This document shows positions 53,296 through 62,410 of a DNA stretch of 64,000 nucleotides, in pieces. The translations under genes were made by a program, and so were the position numbers. Under the pieces are notes generated by a model. That model was not told the DNA's origin, made no database searches, and was given only the letters and a program-made list of their open reading frames with translations. Position 1 is the stretch's first letter, and every line of letters starts with the position of its first letter. The stretch lies in NCBI GenBank assembly GCA_021463845.1, contig JAJTXV010000004.1:1-64000 (forward strand). The letters run 5' to 3'. Origin of the DNA: Anaerolineales bacterium. GTDB lineage: Bacteria; Chloroflexota; Anaerolineae; Anaerolineales; UBA11579.

Positions 53296-54819
53296 ATGCT
53301 AGCCAGGGTCTACTCCTGCGCTGTGGTGGGTTTGGACGGCGTAGTAGTAGAAGTAGAGGTGGATACACATCCTGGGCTCCCCAAAGTGGTCGTGGTGGGC
53401 TTGCCTGACGCGGCTGTGCAGGAAAGCCGCGAGCGGGTCGCTTCGGCCATCAAGAACTCCGGCTTTGAATTCCCCCGCAAACACATCACCATCAACCTGG
53501 CGCCTGCCAGCGTACGCAAGGCAGGCCCGGTATACGACCTGCCCATCGCGCTCGGCATCCTGGCCGCCAGCGGCCAGATCCCGGCCCAACGGCTGGAAGG
53601 CTCGCTGACCCTCGGCGAGCTCTCGCTGGATGGCGCCGTCCGCCATGTACGCGGCGTGCTGCCCATGGCGGCCCTGGCCCGCCGGCAGGGCATCCGCACG
53701 CTGTACGTTCCCGCCGTGGACGCGGCCGAGGCCGCGCTGGTACCGGAGGTGGAGATCTATCCCATCCGCACCCTGCGCGAACTGGCCGACCACATCACCA
53801 ACCAGCACAGCATTGCTCCGTTTGAACACACCCTAACTACAGATGAGTTATCCGCCCCGCCTAGCTACACAGACCTGAGCGAGGTCAAAGGCCAGGAGCA
53901 GGTCAAGCGTGCCTTGGAAGTGGCCGCGGCAGGCGGCCACAATATGCTCATGACCGGCGCGCCCGGCGCCGGCAAGACCCTGATGGCCCGCGCCCTGCCC
54001 GGCATCCTGCCCGCGCTCAATCTGGACGAAGCGCTGGACGTGACCCGCATTTATTCGGTCTCCGACAAGCTCAGTGATACCCACCCACTCATCCGCACTC
54101 GCCCGTTCCGCGCCCCGCACCACACCATTTCGCACGCCGGCTTGGTGGGCGGCGGCACCTGGCCGCAGCCTGGCGAGATCTCGCTGGCACACCGCGGCGT
54201 ACTCTTCCTCGACGAACTGGTCGAGTTCGCTCCGCGCGTGCTGGAAGTGCTGCGCCAGCCCATCGAGGACAAAGTCGTTACCATCAGCCGTGCTCAGGGC
54301 GCGCTGACCTTCCCAGCCAATTTTCAACTTATCGGCGCCATGAACCCCTGCCCCTGCGGCTACTATGGCGACCCGCTGCGCGCTTGTACTTGCGCACCCG
54401 GCAACGTGACCCGTTACCAGAAGCGGCTCTCCGGCCCGCTGCTCGACCGTATCGACATCCATGTCGAAGTGCCGCGCGTTGACTATGAGAAGCTGAGCGA
54501 CGAGCGCCTGGGCGAACCCTCGGCCGCAGTGCGCGCCCGCGTGGAAGCCGCCCGTGAACTGCAGCGCCAGCGCTTCACCGAGCTGCCCGCCCACACCAAC
54601 GCCGATATGGGCGTGGCCGAGGTGCGCCGCTTCTGCGAGCTGGATGCCGAAGGCCGTACCCTGGTGCGCGCCGCCATGGCCCAGATGCAGCTCACAGCCC
54701 GCGCCTACCACCGCGTCCTCAAGCTGGCCCGCACCATCGCTGACCTGGCGGGCGCGCAAAACGTAGCGCCTCAGCATTTGGCTGAGGCGCTACAGTACCG
54801 GGCACGGCTGGTAGTGTGA
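53296..54819 (+). CDS. comM: YifB/ComM-type Mg-chelatase-like AAA ATPase
   Basis: 507 residues from ATG 53296, 7 nt after TAAACT; an earlier in-frame ATG would lie inside the dispersed repeat. The N-terminal ChlI domain (GLPKVVVVGLPDAAVQESRERV) precedes the AAA core: P-loop TGAPGAGKT, RPFRAPHHTISHAGLVGGG, GVLFLDELVEF, MNPCPCGYYGD, and a C-terminal Mg_chelatase_C domain. ComM is a branch-migration helicase in natural transformation. Confidence 0.92.
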   Translation: MLARVYSCAVVGLDGVVVEVEVDTHPGLPKVVVVGLPDAAVQESRERVASAIKNSGFEFPRKHITINLAPASVRKAGPVYDLPIALGILAASGQIPAQRLEGSLTLGELSLDGAVRHVRGVLPMAALARRQGIRTLYVPAVDAAEAALVPEVEIYPIRTLRELADHITNQHSIAPFEHTLTTDELSAPPSYTDLSEVKGQEQVKRALEVAAAGGHNMLMTGAPGAGKTLMARALPGILPALNLDEALDVTRIYSVSDKLSDTHPLIRTRPFRAPHHTISHAGLVGGGTWPQPGEISLAHRGVLFLDELVEFAPRVLEVLRQPIEDKVVTISRAQGALTFPANFQLIGAMNPCPCGYYGDPLRACTCAPGNVTRYQKRLSGPLLDRIDIHVEVPRVDYEKLSDERLGEPSAAVRARVEAARELQRQRFTELPAHTNADMGVAEVRRFCELDAEGRTLVRAAMAQMQLTARAYHRVLKLARTIADLAGAQNVAPQHLAEALQYRARLVV

Positions 54820-54825
54820 GATTTT

Positions 54826-55332
54826 ATGAGCATTGTCGGGCCCGAAGGTAGATCCTTCAAACCTATTTCACTTGACGATCTCGAGATACTGCTGCAAATC
54901 GCAGTCCAGGATCGTATAGTTTTTTTTGAACAACATCCTGCTTGGTCCCAATACAGAGACCACATGATTTGCATTGCTCTATGCCAAGGGGCCGCTCAAC
55001 ATTATATGGATAGTAAAACTGGGATTAATGATTTCGATGTATACACCTTCTACAAGAAGCTCCAACCCAAACGATGGTATGCAAAACGAATAAAGTCTTA
55101 CGACTTTGGCAATTCAAAGTTTGGACAATCTGTTGATAAGCCAAACTATAAAGGCCGGCGTGTTGATTGCTTAGCCCGAAGCATAGATGTAGACACTAAT
55201 GAGGATGGAATAGCAGCCGTTCAACGATATTTGTTCGAGCAGAGGACAAAGACTGCCCAATTGCTGGCGCGAAGACCTGTGATCCTTCTCCAACCTAATC
55301 TTGGGAAAATTCTTTGGCCAGCCAGTCAATAG
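54826..55332 (+). CDS. conserved hypothetical protein
   Basis: 168 residues, clearly lower GC than its neighbours. Recognisable segments are LCQGAAQHYMDSKTGINDFDVYTFYKK, DFGNSKFG and GRRVDCLARSI, a pattern I recall from uncharacterised actinobacterial proteins; the GxNDFDV block is reminiscent of nucleotidyltransferase-like folds but catalytic residues cannot be assigned. No signal peptide. It lies 6 bp after comM, probably a recent insertion. Confidence 0.65.
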   Translation: MSIVGPEGRSFKPISLDDLEILLQIAVQDRIVFFEQHPAWSQYRDHMICIALCQGAAQHYMDSKTGINDFDVYTFYKKLQPKRWYAKRIKSYDFGNSKFGQSVDKPNYKGRRVDCLARSIDVDTNEDGIAAVQRYLFEQRTKTAQLLARRPVILLQPNLGKILWPASQ

Positions 55333-55366
55333 GTAAAATCAAGGCACTTCAACTACGCGAGGTGCT

Positions 55367-55747
55367 ATGTCCAAGCAAACTGTTTTTGCCCCCAAGGGCA
55401 TCAAACCCATGGGCCCTTACACGCCTGCCATCCGCATGGGCGATCTGCTCTTTATCTCCGGCCAAGTGGGGATTGACCCCGAAAGCGGCAAGTTCGTCGA
55501 AGGCGGCGTTGGTGAGCAGGCCAAGCAGGTCCTCGAGAACCTCAAAGGTCTGGTGGAAGCTGGCGGCAGCTCGATGGACAAGGTGCTCAAGACCACCATG
55601 TTCCTGACCAACATGGCTGACTTCGCCACCGTGAACGAGATCTACGCCCAGTATTTCCCCGCAGACCACCCTGCTCGCTCCACCATCCAGGTCGTAGCCC
55701 TGCCGGGCGGCGCCCTGGTTGAGATCGAGGCCATCGCCAGCGTGTAA
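55367..55747 (+). CDS. ridA: RidA family enamine/imine deaminase
   Basis: 126 residues, full length. GPYTPAIRMGDLLFISGQVGIDPESG and ARSTIQVVALPGGALVEIEAIA carry the family motifs, including the substrate-binding Arg. RidA clears reactive 2-aminoacrylate. GAGG 4 nt before ATG; TAAAAT about 30 nt upstream may be the -10 box. Confidence 0.95.
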   Translation: MSKQTVFAPKGIKPMGPYTPAIRMGDLLFISGQVGIDPESGKFVEGGVGEQAKQVLENLKGLVEAGGSSMDKVLKTTMFLTNMADFATVNEIYAQYFPADHPARSTIQVVALPGGALVEIEAIASV

Positions 55748-55762
55748 TACGCAGCGTCTAGC

Positions 55763-56788
55763 ATGCCCCCCAGCCTAAGCATCATCGTGCCGTGCTTCAA
55801 TGAGCAGGCCACCATCGGTGGCCTGCTGGAAGCCATCCTGGCCCAGAGCCACCCCGCCGCCGACATGGAAGTGATCATCGCCGATGGCATGTCCACTGAC
55901 GCCACGCGAGCACGCATCGCCGCCTTCAGCCAGCAGCATCGGCAGCTGGCTGTCCGCATCGTCGACAACCCCGCCCGCAGCATCCCGGCCGGGCTCAACC
56001 TGGCCATCGCCGCCGCGCAGAGCAGCACCCTGCTGCGCCTGGATGCGCACTCCAGCCCCCATCCTGAATATGTTGCCCGCAGCCTGCAGGCGCTCGACGC
56101 CGGCAGAGGCTGGAACGTGGGCGGCGTGTGGGAGATCCGCCCGGGGCAGGACACATGGCTGGCCCGCGCCATTGCCGCTGCGGCCGCCCACCCCTTCGGC
56201 GTGGGCGATGCCCGCTATCGCTACACCACCCATGCCGGCGCGGTGGATACGGTGCCCTTCGGCACCTTCCGCCGCGAGCTGATCGAGCGCATCGGGGCCT
56301 TTGACGAGACCCTGCAAACCAACGAAGACTACGAGTTCAACGCCCGCATCCGCCTGGCCGGCGGCACGGTCTGGCTCGACCCAGCCATCCGCTCCGCCTA
56401 CTACGCCCGCCCCACCCTGAGCGCCCTGGCCCGCCAGTATTGGCGCTACGGGTATTGGAAATGGCGCATGCTGCGCCGTTACCCCGGCACGCTGCGCCCC
56501 CGCCAGGCCATTCCGCCCCTGTTTGTGCTGGCCCTGCTGGGCTTGGGCGGCCTGAGCCTGTTGTGGGCGCCGGCCGCATGGCTGCTGGGGGCCGTGGTGG
56601 TATCATACGCACTGCTCCTGCTGGCGGCGGCTGCGCACAAGGCAATTCTGGCCCGGCAACCCTCCCTGCTACTGGGAATGCCCTTAGCGATGATGACCAT
56701 GCACCTCAGCTGGGGCGGCGCCTTCCTTTGGAGCCTGTTGAGTTCGCTCGCTGGCGCACCACACAAAAATGGCACAAAACCGGTCTAA
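55763..56788 (+). CDS. GT2-family glycosyltransferase (ExoA-like)
   Basis: 341 residues. GT-A fold at about 5-240: SIIVPCFNEQATIGG, IADGMSTDATR, LRLDAHSSPHPEY (DxH at the DXD position), ETLQTNEDYEFNARIR. Two to three membrane helices at the C-terminus (about 250-320). It would extend a lipid-linked glycan at the membrane. First of a five-gene surface-glycan cluster; overlaps the next gene by 20 bp. Confidence 0.9.
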   Translation: MPPSLSIIVPCFNEQATIGGLLEAILAQSHPAADMEVIIADGMSTDATRARIAAFSQQHRQLAVRIVDNPARSIPAGLNLAIAAAQSSTLLRLDAHSSPHPEYVARSLQALDAGRGWNVGGVWEIRPGQDTWLARAIAAAAAHPFGVGDARYRYTTHAGAVDTVPFGTFRRELIERIGAFDETLQTNEDYEFNARIRLAGGTVWLDPAIRSAYYARPTLSALARQYWRYGYWKWRMLRRYPGTLRPRQAIPPLFVLALLGLGGLSLLWAPAAWLLGAVVVSYALLLLAAAAHKAILARQPSLLLGMPLAMMTMHLSWGGAFLWSLLSSLAGAPHKNGTKPV

Positions 56789-58199
56789 AGACTCCACCCC
56801 CAGCATCCGCTTGGGCCTTAGTGAACGCCGTGTACTGTTAGCGGGTGGCGACCTCATCATGGCCGCCATTGCGCTGGCCGTGGCCCTGTATTTCTGGGTG
56901 CTGGGCGTCGGCAATCTGGACGCTCTGGAAGTTATCGAGTTCCTGCAGGAACGCCCGCCTGATTGGTTCTATTTTCTGCCGGTCATCTGGGTCATCCTCC
57001 TTTTTGAAACTTACGACCCCCACCGCGCCTCCAGCTGGCAGCACACCCGCAACAGTCTGCTGGTCGCCGCCGCCCTGGGTATGGGCGTTTATGTCATCTA
57101 TTACTTCGCCGCCGACCCAGGCACCCTACCCCGCCGCAGCATTGCCGTATTTGCAGGCACTGCCCTGCTGCTCACCACGGTCTGGCGCCTGCTGTACATC
57201 CGCATCTTCACCTCGCCCCAGTTTGCGCGCCGCGCCATCATGCTGGGCGCCGGCAACGCCGGCCAAGCCTTGCTGCGCGTGATCGCCGGCATGCCAGCCC
57301 CCTATCACATCGTGGCCCTGCTTGACGACGATGCCGAGAAAAAGGGCCGACAGATCGAAGGGCACGAGGTGCGCGGCGGCAGCGAGCTGCTCTCCGAGCT
57401 GATCGAAGAACACAATGTCAGCGACATTCTGGTGGCCATCTCCGGCCAGATGCGTGAGACCACCTTCCACGCCATGCTGGACGCGCAGGAGCAGGGCATC
57501 GAGATCATACGCATGCCCACCGCCTACGAGGAGCTGCTTGGCCGGGTGGCCATCAACTACCTTGAAGCTGACTGGCTCGTGCGTTCTTTTGTGGACAGCA
57601 CCCGCGTCAACCGCTTCTATCAAGTAGGCAAGCGCCTGTTTGACATTGTGGGCGGCCTGGTGGGTGTGGCCATTTTGCTGGTGCTGTTCCCCATCGTATC
57701 CATCCTGACCCTGCTCGATACGGGCCGCCCGATCATCTTCTCGCAGACCCGCGCTGGCCGCGGCGGCAAGCCGTACCGCATTATCAAGTTCCGCACCATG
57801 CGCGTGGACGCCGAGAAAGATGGCAACCCGCAGCTGGCGCAGGAAGACGACCAGCGCAGCACGCGCCTTGGAAAAGTATTGCGCAAAACGCGCATCGACG
57901 AATGGCCGCAGTTCATTAATGTGCTGCGCGGCGATATGAGCCTGGTTGGCCCGCGCCCGGAGCGCCCTGAGCTGATGGAGCACTTCGAGCGTCGCATCCC
58001 CTTCTACCGCGCCCGCTTGCTTGAGCGCCCCGGCATCACCGGCTGGGCCCAGGTCAACTATGGCTACGCTGCCACCATCGAAGAAATGGGCATCAAGCTG
58101 GAGTACGACCTGTATTACATCAAACACCGCGGCCCCATCCTGGACACCGTGATCATTTTGCGCACCCTGGCCACTGTCTTCGGCTTCCGGGGGCGTTAG
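56769..58199 (+). CDS. polyprenyl-phosphate sugar-1-phosphate transferase
   Basis: 476 residues. About four N-terminal helices, a CoA-binding-like domain (IMLGAGNAGQALLRVIAG), another helix, and the C-terminal sugar-transferase domain: KRLFDIVGGLVG, YRIIKFRTMRVDAE, RKTRIDEWPQFINVLRGDMSLVGPRPERPE. It starts glycan synthesis on undecaprenyl phosphate (WcaJ/EpsL type). Confidence 0.93.
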   Translation: MAQNRSKDSTPSIRLGLSERRVLLAGGDLIMAAIALAVALYFWVLGVGNLDALEVIEFLQERPPDWFYFLPVIWVILLFETYDPHRASSWQHTRNSLLVAAALGMGVYVIYYFAADPGTLPRRSIAVFAGTALLLTTVWRLLYIRIFTSPQFARRAIMLGAGNAGQALLRVIAGMPAPYHIVALLDDDAEKKGRQIEGHEVRGGSELLSELIEEHNVSDILVAISGQMRETTFHAMLDAQEQGIEIIRMPTAYEELLGRVAINYLEADWLVRSFVDSTRVNRFYQVGKRLFDIVGGLVGVAILLVLFPIVSILTLLDTGRPIIFSQTRAGRGGKPYRIIKFRTMRVDAEKDGNPQLAQEDDQRSTRLGKVLRKTRIDEWPQFINVLRGDMSLVGPRPERPELMEHFERRIPFYRARLLERPGITGWAQVNYGYAATIEEMGIKLEYDLYYIKHRGPILDTVIILRTLATVFGFRGR

Positions 58200-58200
58200 C

Positions 58201-59109
58201 ATGGCCTCCGTTCTCGTTACGGGCGGGGCCGGCTTCATCGGCTCGCACCTCGTCGCGGCCTTGCTGACCCGCGGCGACCGGGTGCGCGTGCTGGACAACT
58301 TCTCTAGCGGGTTGCGCACCCACTTGCCCGCCGACATTGAACTGATCGAAGGCGATGTGCAAGACCCCATCGCCGTGAAGAAGGCCGTGGCCGGCATTGA
58401 GACCATCTTCCACCAGGCTGCCTTCATCTCTGTGCCGGAGTCCATCGAGAACCCGGCCGCCTGCTGGGCCAGCAACATAGACGGCACCCTGGCGCTGCTG
58501 GCAGCCGCCCAGCAAGCCGGCTGCCGCGGCGTGGTGCTGGCTTCCAGCGCCGCAGTCTACGGAGATAGCCAAGCTCTGCCGCTGGCGGAGGATGCTCCGG
58601 CGAAATGTCTCTCGCCCTACGCCGCCTCCAAGTACTTCAATGAGACGCTTGCCCAGCTGTATAGGTTGACCTACAACCTGCCCGTTACCGCGCTGCGCTA
58701 CTTCAACGTATACGGCCCGCGCCAATCGCCCAACTCGGCCTATGCGGCCGCGGTTCCCAAGTTCATCGCCGCCCTGGCGGCCGGCCAGGCACCGACTGTG
58801 TTCGGCGATGGCCGGCAGGGCCGCGACTTTGTCTTCGTGGGCGATGTGGTGCGGGCCAACCTGCTGGCCGCCGAGGCCAACGTGGGCGGCGTGTACAACG
58901 TATGCACCGGCCAGGAGACGACGCTGCTGGATCTGCTGGCCGCCCTGTACCCACTGTTCCCCAACGCCCCACAGGCGGTGCATGCCGCCCCGCGCCTGGG
59001 TGATGTGCCCCGCTCGCTGGGTGACCCGCGGGCGGCGGAAGCCGCGCTGGGCTTCCGCGCCCAAACCAGCCTGGCCGACGGGCTGCGCCACATCGTGGAG
59101 GCCATGTGA
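58201..59109 (+). CDS. NAD-dependent nucleotide-sugar epimerase (GalE/WbpP-like)
   Basis: 302 residues. TGGAGFIGSH NAD motif, YAASK catalytic Tyr/Lys, RYFNVYGPRQSP. It interconverts UDP-hexoses such as UDP-GlcNAc/GalNAc; exact substrate unknown. One base after the transferase; overlaps the next gene (ATGTGA). Confidence 0.92.
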   Translation: MASVLVTGGAGFIGSHLVAALLTRGDRVRVLDNFSSGLRTHLPADIELIEGDVQDPIAVKKAVAGIETIFHQAAFISVPESIENPAACWASNIDGTLALLAAAQQAGCRGVVLASSAAVYGDSQALPLAEDAPAKCLSPYAASKYFNETLAQLYRLTYNLPVTALRYFNVYGPRQSPNSAYAAAVPKFIAALAAGQAPTVFGDGRQGRDFVFVGDVVRANLLAAEANVGGVYNVCTGQETTLLDLLAALYPLFPNAPQAVHAAPRLGDVPRSLGDPRAAEAALGFRAQTSLADGLRHIVEAM

Positions 59110-60989
59110 GGGCTTGGATCCGTACCAATCGTCTGCTGTTCGCCGACATGGTGCTGGCGGCAGCCAGCGTGCTGGGCGCCTTCATCCTGCGCCTGACGCC
59201 TGAGCAGCTCATCCTGGATTATTTGCCCACCTTCTTCTGGATGCTGCTGGTGGCGTTGATCGTGAAACCGATCATCTACAAACGCAGCGGATTGTATGAG
59301 CGCGTGTGGGCCTACGCCTCCATGGCGGAGATGAAGCTCATCGTGCGCGCCGTCAGCATAGCTTCGCTCATCTACACGCCCATTATTTTTCTGCTCGATT
59401 GGGTTGGCGCCTTCAGCAACTTTGCCCGTTCGCTGGTGGCGATCGACTGGCTGCTCTCCCTGGCCGCGGTGGGCGGGCTGCGCTTCGGCTTGCGCCTGCT
59501 GGCCGAGAACCGCAAGGTGATCGAGCAGGCCAGCGGGGTCAAGCTGCGCCGCGCCCTGATCCTGGGCGCGGGCGATGCCGGCGCCCTGGTGGCGCGCGAA
59601 CTGCAAAAGAACCAGCAGCTTGGCCTCAACCCGCTGGCCTTCCTGGATGATGACCCCGAAAAGCAGGGCCAGCGCCTGCACGACATCCCCGTGGTCGGCG
59701 CGCTGAAGGACCTGCCGGTCCAGGCCGCCGCGCTGCGCGCCGAAGAGGTCATCATGGCCATCCCCAGTGCGCCGGGCAGCGTGCTGCGCCAGGCTGCCGA
59801 GCTGAGCCGGCAGGCGGGCCTGCCGTACCGCACCATGCCCGGCCTGTACGAGCTGATCGGCGGCCGGGTCAGCGTCAGCCGCTTGCGTGAAGTCGACATC
59901 ACTGACTTGCTGCGCCGCCAGCCCGCCCAGATCGACCGCACGCGGGTGGGTGACAGCTTGCGCGGCAAGCGCATCCTCATCACCGGGGCGGGCGGCTCGA
60001 TCGCCAGTGAGCTGGGCCGCCAGATCGCTCGCTGGCAGCCGGCCATGCTGGTGCTGCTGGGCCACGGCGAGAACAGCATCTTCGAAATTCTGCTCGAGCT
60101 GCACAACGAGTACCCGCAGCTCGAGATCGTGCCGGTCATCGCCGATGTGCGCGATGCCGGGCGCATCCAGGCCGCGCTGGGCAAATACAAGCCTGACATT
60201 GTGTTCCACGCCGCGGCCCACAAGCACGTGCCGCTGATGGAAGCCAACGTGGCCGAAGCCGTGGCCAACAACGTGCAGGGCACGCTTAACGTGGTGCAAG
60301 CCGCCGGCGAAGCCGGGGTGCAGCGCCTGGTGATGATCTCGACCGACAAAGCGGTGCGCCCCAGCAGCGTAATGGGCGCCACGAAACGCGTGGCCGAATG
60401 GGCGGTATTGGATGCCGGCCGCCGTTTTGGGCGTAATTACTCCGTGGTGCGCTTTGGCAATGTGCTGGGCAGCCGCGGCAGCGTGGTGCCGCTGTTCAAG
60501 CACCAGATCGCCCAAGGCGGCCCGCTCACCATTACGCACCCCGAAGTCGAGCGCTATTTCATGACCATTCCCGAAGCAGTGCACCTGGTGCTGCAAACCG
60601 CCGCCTTTGAAGGCCAGGGCGAACTGTACATGCTCGACATGGGCCAGCCGGTGCGCATTGTGGATCTGGCCGAAGACCTTATCCGCCTCTCCGGCTTGAC
60701 GCCGGGCGAGGACATCCAGATCGAGTTCAGCGGGCTGCGGCCCGGCGAGAAGCTGAGCGAACAGCTGTGGGAAGCCGGCGCAGAGTATTCGCCGACCAAT
60801 CACCCGGATATCCGCCGGGTGCAGGAGCCGCAGGCGCCCAGCCGCGAGCAGCTGGAAGCTGCGCTGCGCCAGCTGATCACGCTGGCCGAAGCCAACGACG
60901 CGTCTGGTATCCTGAAGCGGCTGGGCGAGCTGCTGCCCGGCTCCGAAGTGGGCCAGGCGCCGCCGCCTGACTTCACCGCGTTGCCCTGA
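59106..60989 (+). CDS. FlaA1/CapD-type nucleotide-sugar 4,6-dehydratase
   Basis: 627 residues, GTG start. Four helices (to about 125), a CoA-binding-like domain (LILGAGDAGALVAREL), then the SDR domain (about 290-560): ITGAGGSIASELGRQI, AAAHKHVPLME, STDKAVRPSSVMGATKR (Met in place of the classical Tyr, usual for this branch), and LRPGEKLSEQL. It makes 4-keto-6-deoxy sugars such as precursors of bacillosamine or QuiNAc. Confidence 0.92.
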   Translation: MRAWIRTNRLLFADMVLAAASVLGAFILRLTPEQLILDYLPTFFWMLLVALIVKPIIYKRSGLYERVWAYASMAEMKLIVRAVSIASLIYTPIIFLLDWVGAFSNFARSLVAIDWLLSLAAVGGLRFGLRLLAENRKVIEQASGVKLRRALILGAGDAGALVARELQKNQQLGLNPLAFLDDDPEKQGQRLHDIPVVGALKDLPVQAAALRAEEVIMAIPSAPGSVLRQAAELSRQAGLPYRTMPGLYELIGGRVSVSRLREVDITDLLRRQPAQIDRTRVGDSLRGKRILITGAGGSIASELGRQIARWQPAMLVLLGHGENSIFEILLELHNEYPQLEIVPVIADVRDAGRIQAALGKYKPDIVFHAAAHKHVPLMEANVAEAVANNVQGTLNVVQAAGEAGVQRLVMISTDKAVRPSSVMGATKRVAEWAVLDAGRRFGRNYSVVRFGNVLGSRGSVVPLFKHQIAQGGPLTITHPEVERYFMTIPEAVHLVLQTAAFEGQGELYMLDMGQPVRIVDLAEDLIRLSGLTPGEDIQIEFSGLRPGEKLSEQLWEAGAEYSPTNHPDIRRVQEPQAPSREQLEAALRQLITLAEANDASGILKRLGELLPGSEVGQAPPPDFTALP

Positions 60990-60990
60990 C

Positions 60991-62091
60991 ATGGAAACCA
61001 ACACCTGGAACGCCCTGATCAACCAATTGCCGCGCCCGCACCTGTTGCAGACCGGCCAGTGGGCGCGCGCCAAGGAACCCTTCGGGTGGACGGCGCATTA
61101 CAAGACCTGGGAGCAGGACGGCAAGCTGCTGGCCGCAGCCCAGATCCTGCAGCGCAGCCAGCGCTTGCCGCTGATCGGCAAAGACGTGTGCATGCTGTAT
61201 GTGCCCAAAGGCCCGCTGCTGACGGATTGGAACGACGCTGCCCTGCGCGCCCGCGTGCTGGCTGACCTGCGCCAGTTTGCGCAGGAGCTTGGCGCATTCT
61301 TTATCAAGATCGACCCTGACCTGGCGTACGGCTATGGTCTGCCAGGCGCTGAAGGCGAGCGGGCGGTGCCGGCCGCGGCCGACTTTGTGGCCGAGCTCAA
61401 AGCGGCGGGCTGGCGCTATTCCAATGAGCAGGTGCAGATGCCCAACACCATGCTGATCGATATAGACAAGAGCGAAGAAGAGATATTGGCGGCGATGAAG
61501 CAAAAGGGCCGCTACAACCTGCGCCTTTCGCAAAAGAAGGGTGTGACCGTGCGCCGCGGCACCCCGGCGGACTTCTCCACTTTTTATAAAATGTACGCCG
61601 AGACCTCGGTGCGGGATGGGTTCGTCATCCGTAGCGAAGCGTATTACCGCGCCGTGTGGCACGAGTTCTACAATGCAGGCTTGCTGGTGCCGCTGTTGGC
61701 GGAGGTGGAGGGCCAGGTGGTGGCCGGGCTGATGCTGTTCATCTACGGCGAGCAGTCCTGGTACATCTATGGCATGTCGCGTGACCTGTACCGAGAGACC
61801 ATGCCGAATTATTTGCTGCAATGGGAAGCGATCCGCGCCAGCCGGGCGGCGGGCTGCAAGGTATATGACCTGTGGGGCGCGCCGGACGAGTTCACGGAGG
61901 CGGACCCGATGTGGGGCGTGTACCGCTTCAAGCTGAGCCTGGGCGCCTATGAGGCCCGCCATATCGGCGCATGGGATCTGCCGGTGCAGCCTGCGGTGTA
62001 CAGCCTGTACACGCAGGTGCTGCCGCGCCTGATCGCCGCCATGCGTTGGCGCGGCCGCCGCCAGACGCGGGCGCAAGTGCTGGCTGAGTGA
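60991..62091 (+). CDS. FemAB-type peptidyltransferase (FemX-like)
   Basis: 366 residues, two GNAT-like domains. LLQTGQWARAKEPFGW is the family opening; KGRYNLRLSQKKGVTVRRG and YKMYAETSVRDGFVIRSE lie in the middle; YDLWGAPDEF near the end is characteristic. These enzymes add amino acids from aminoacyl-tRNA to lipid II side chains. It is unusual to find it at the end of a glycan cluster; it may modify a glycan precursor. Confidence 0.9.
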   Translation: METNTWNALINQLPRPHLLQTGQWARAKEPFGWTAHYKTWEQDGKLLAAAQILQRSQRLPLIGKDVCMLYVPKGPLLTDWNDAALRARVLADLRQFAQELGAFFIKIDPDLAYGYGLPGAEGERAVPAAADFVAELKAAGWRYSNEQVQMPNTMLIDIDKSEEEILAAMKQKGRYNLRLSQKKGVTVRRGTPADFSTFYKMYAETSVRDGFVIRSEAYYRAVWHEFYNAGLLVPLLAEVEGQVVAGLMLFIYGEQSWYIYGMSRDLYRETMPNYLLQWEAIRASRAAGCKVYDLWGAPDEFTEADPMWGVYRFKLSLGAYEARHIGAWDLPVQPAVYSLYTQVLPRLIAAMRWRGRRQTRAQVLAE

Positions 62092-62376
62092 TCAAACCCG
62101 TCAAAAGCTTTAATCATCATCATGGTGCAATTTGGGGGCGGGGGTAATAGTTAATAGTTCAAGCTCCTTGACAGCAAAGCAATCTCTGGTCGGATGACCC
62201 ATGGCTGTGCATATAACATGCTCTTTGCTGATAGGGTGGAAATGCTGCCTGATGTCAAGGCAATGACAGGGAGGAAAAAGCAGATTGCTTCATGCGCAGG
62301 CAAGCCTGCGCCTCGCAATGACAACTAATGAGGAAGGGTGCAGCATGCTGCGCCCCTACTTCTTCTGTGTGTCTTT
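62092..62376. other. intergenic region with dispersed repeats
   Basis: No gene seen. A palindrome GCGCAGGCAAGCCTGCGC is at 62294-62311, nested between ATTGC and GCAAT (62284-62319), of the kind scattered in many environmental genomes. The start of another repeat copy lies at 62374. Confidence 0.6.
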
Positions 62377-62410
62377 TTATCCGTGTCCATCCGTGTTCAT
62401 CTGTGGATGA
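62374..62410 (+). repeat. dispersed repeat copy forming the 3' end of udg
   Basis: TTTTTATCCGTGTCC..ATCTGTGGA-type repeat, same family as 53189-53275. On the minus strand it supplies the last ten codons (ending MNTDGHG) and stop of the glycosylase gene. Confidence 0.75.

Noticed and set aside
57126-58487. 453-codon open frame on the minus strand
   Set aside because: Antisense to the sugar transferase and epimerase genes; composition is typical of a shadow.
58740-61073. 777-codon open frame on the minus strand
   Set aside because: It lies antisense to the epimerase and FlaA1/CapD genes, which have clear domains; long antisense frames are expected at this GC content.
60973-62076. 367-codon open frame on the minus strand
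   Set aside because: Antisense to the FemAB gene; His/Arg-rich shadow composition.
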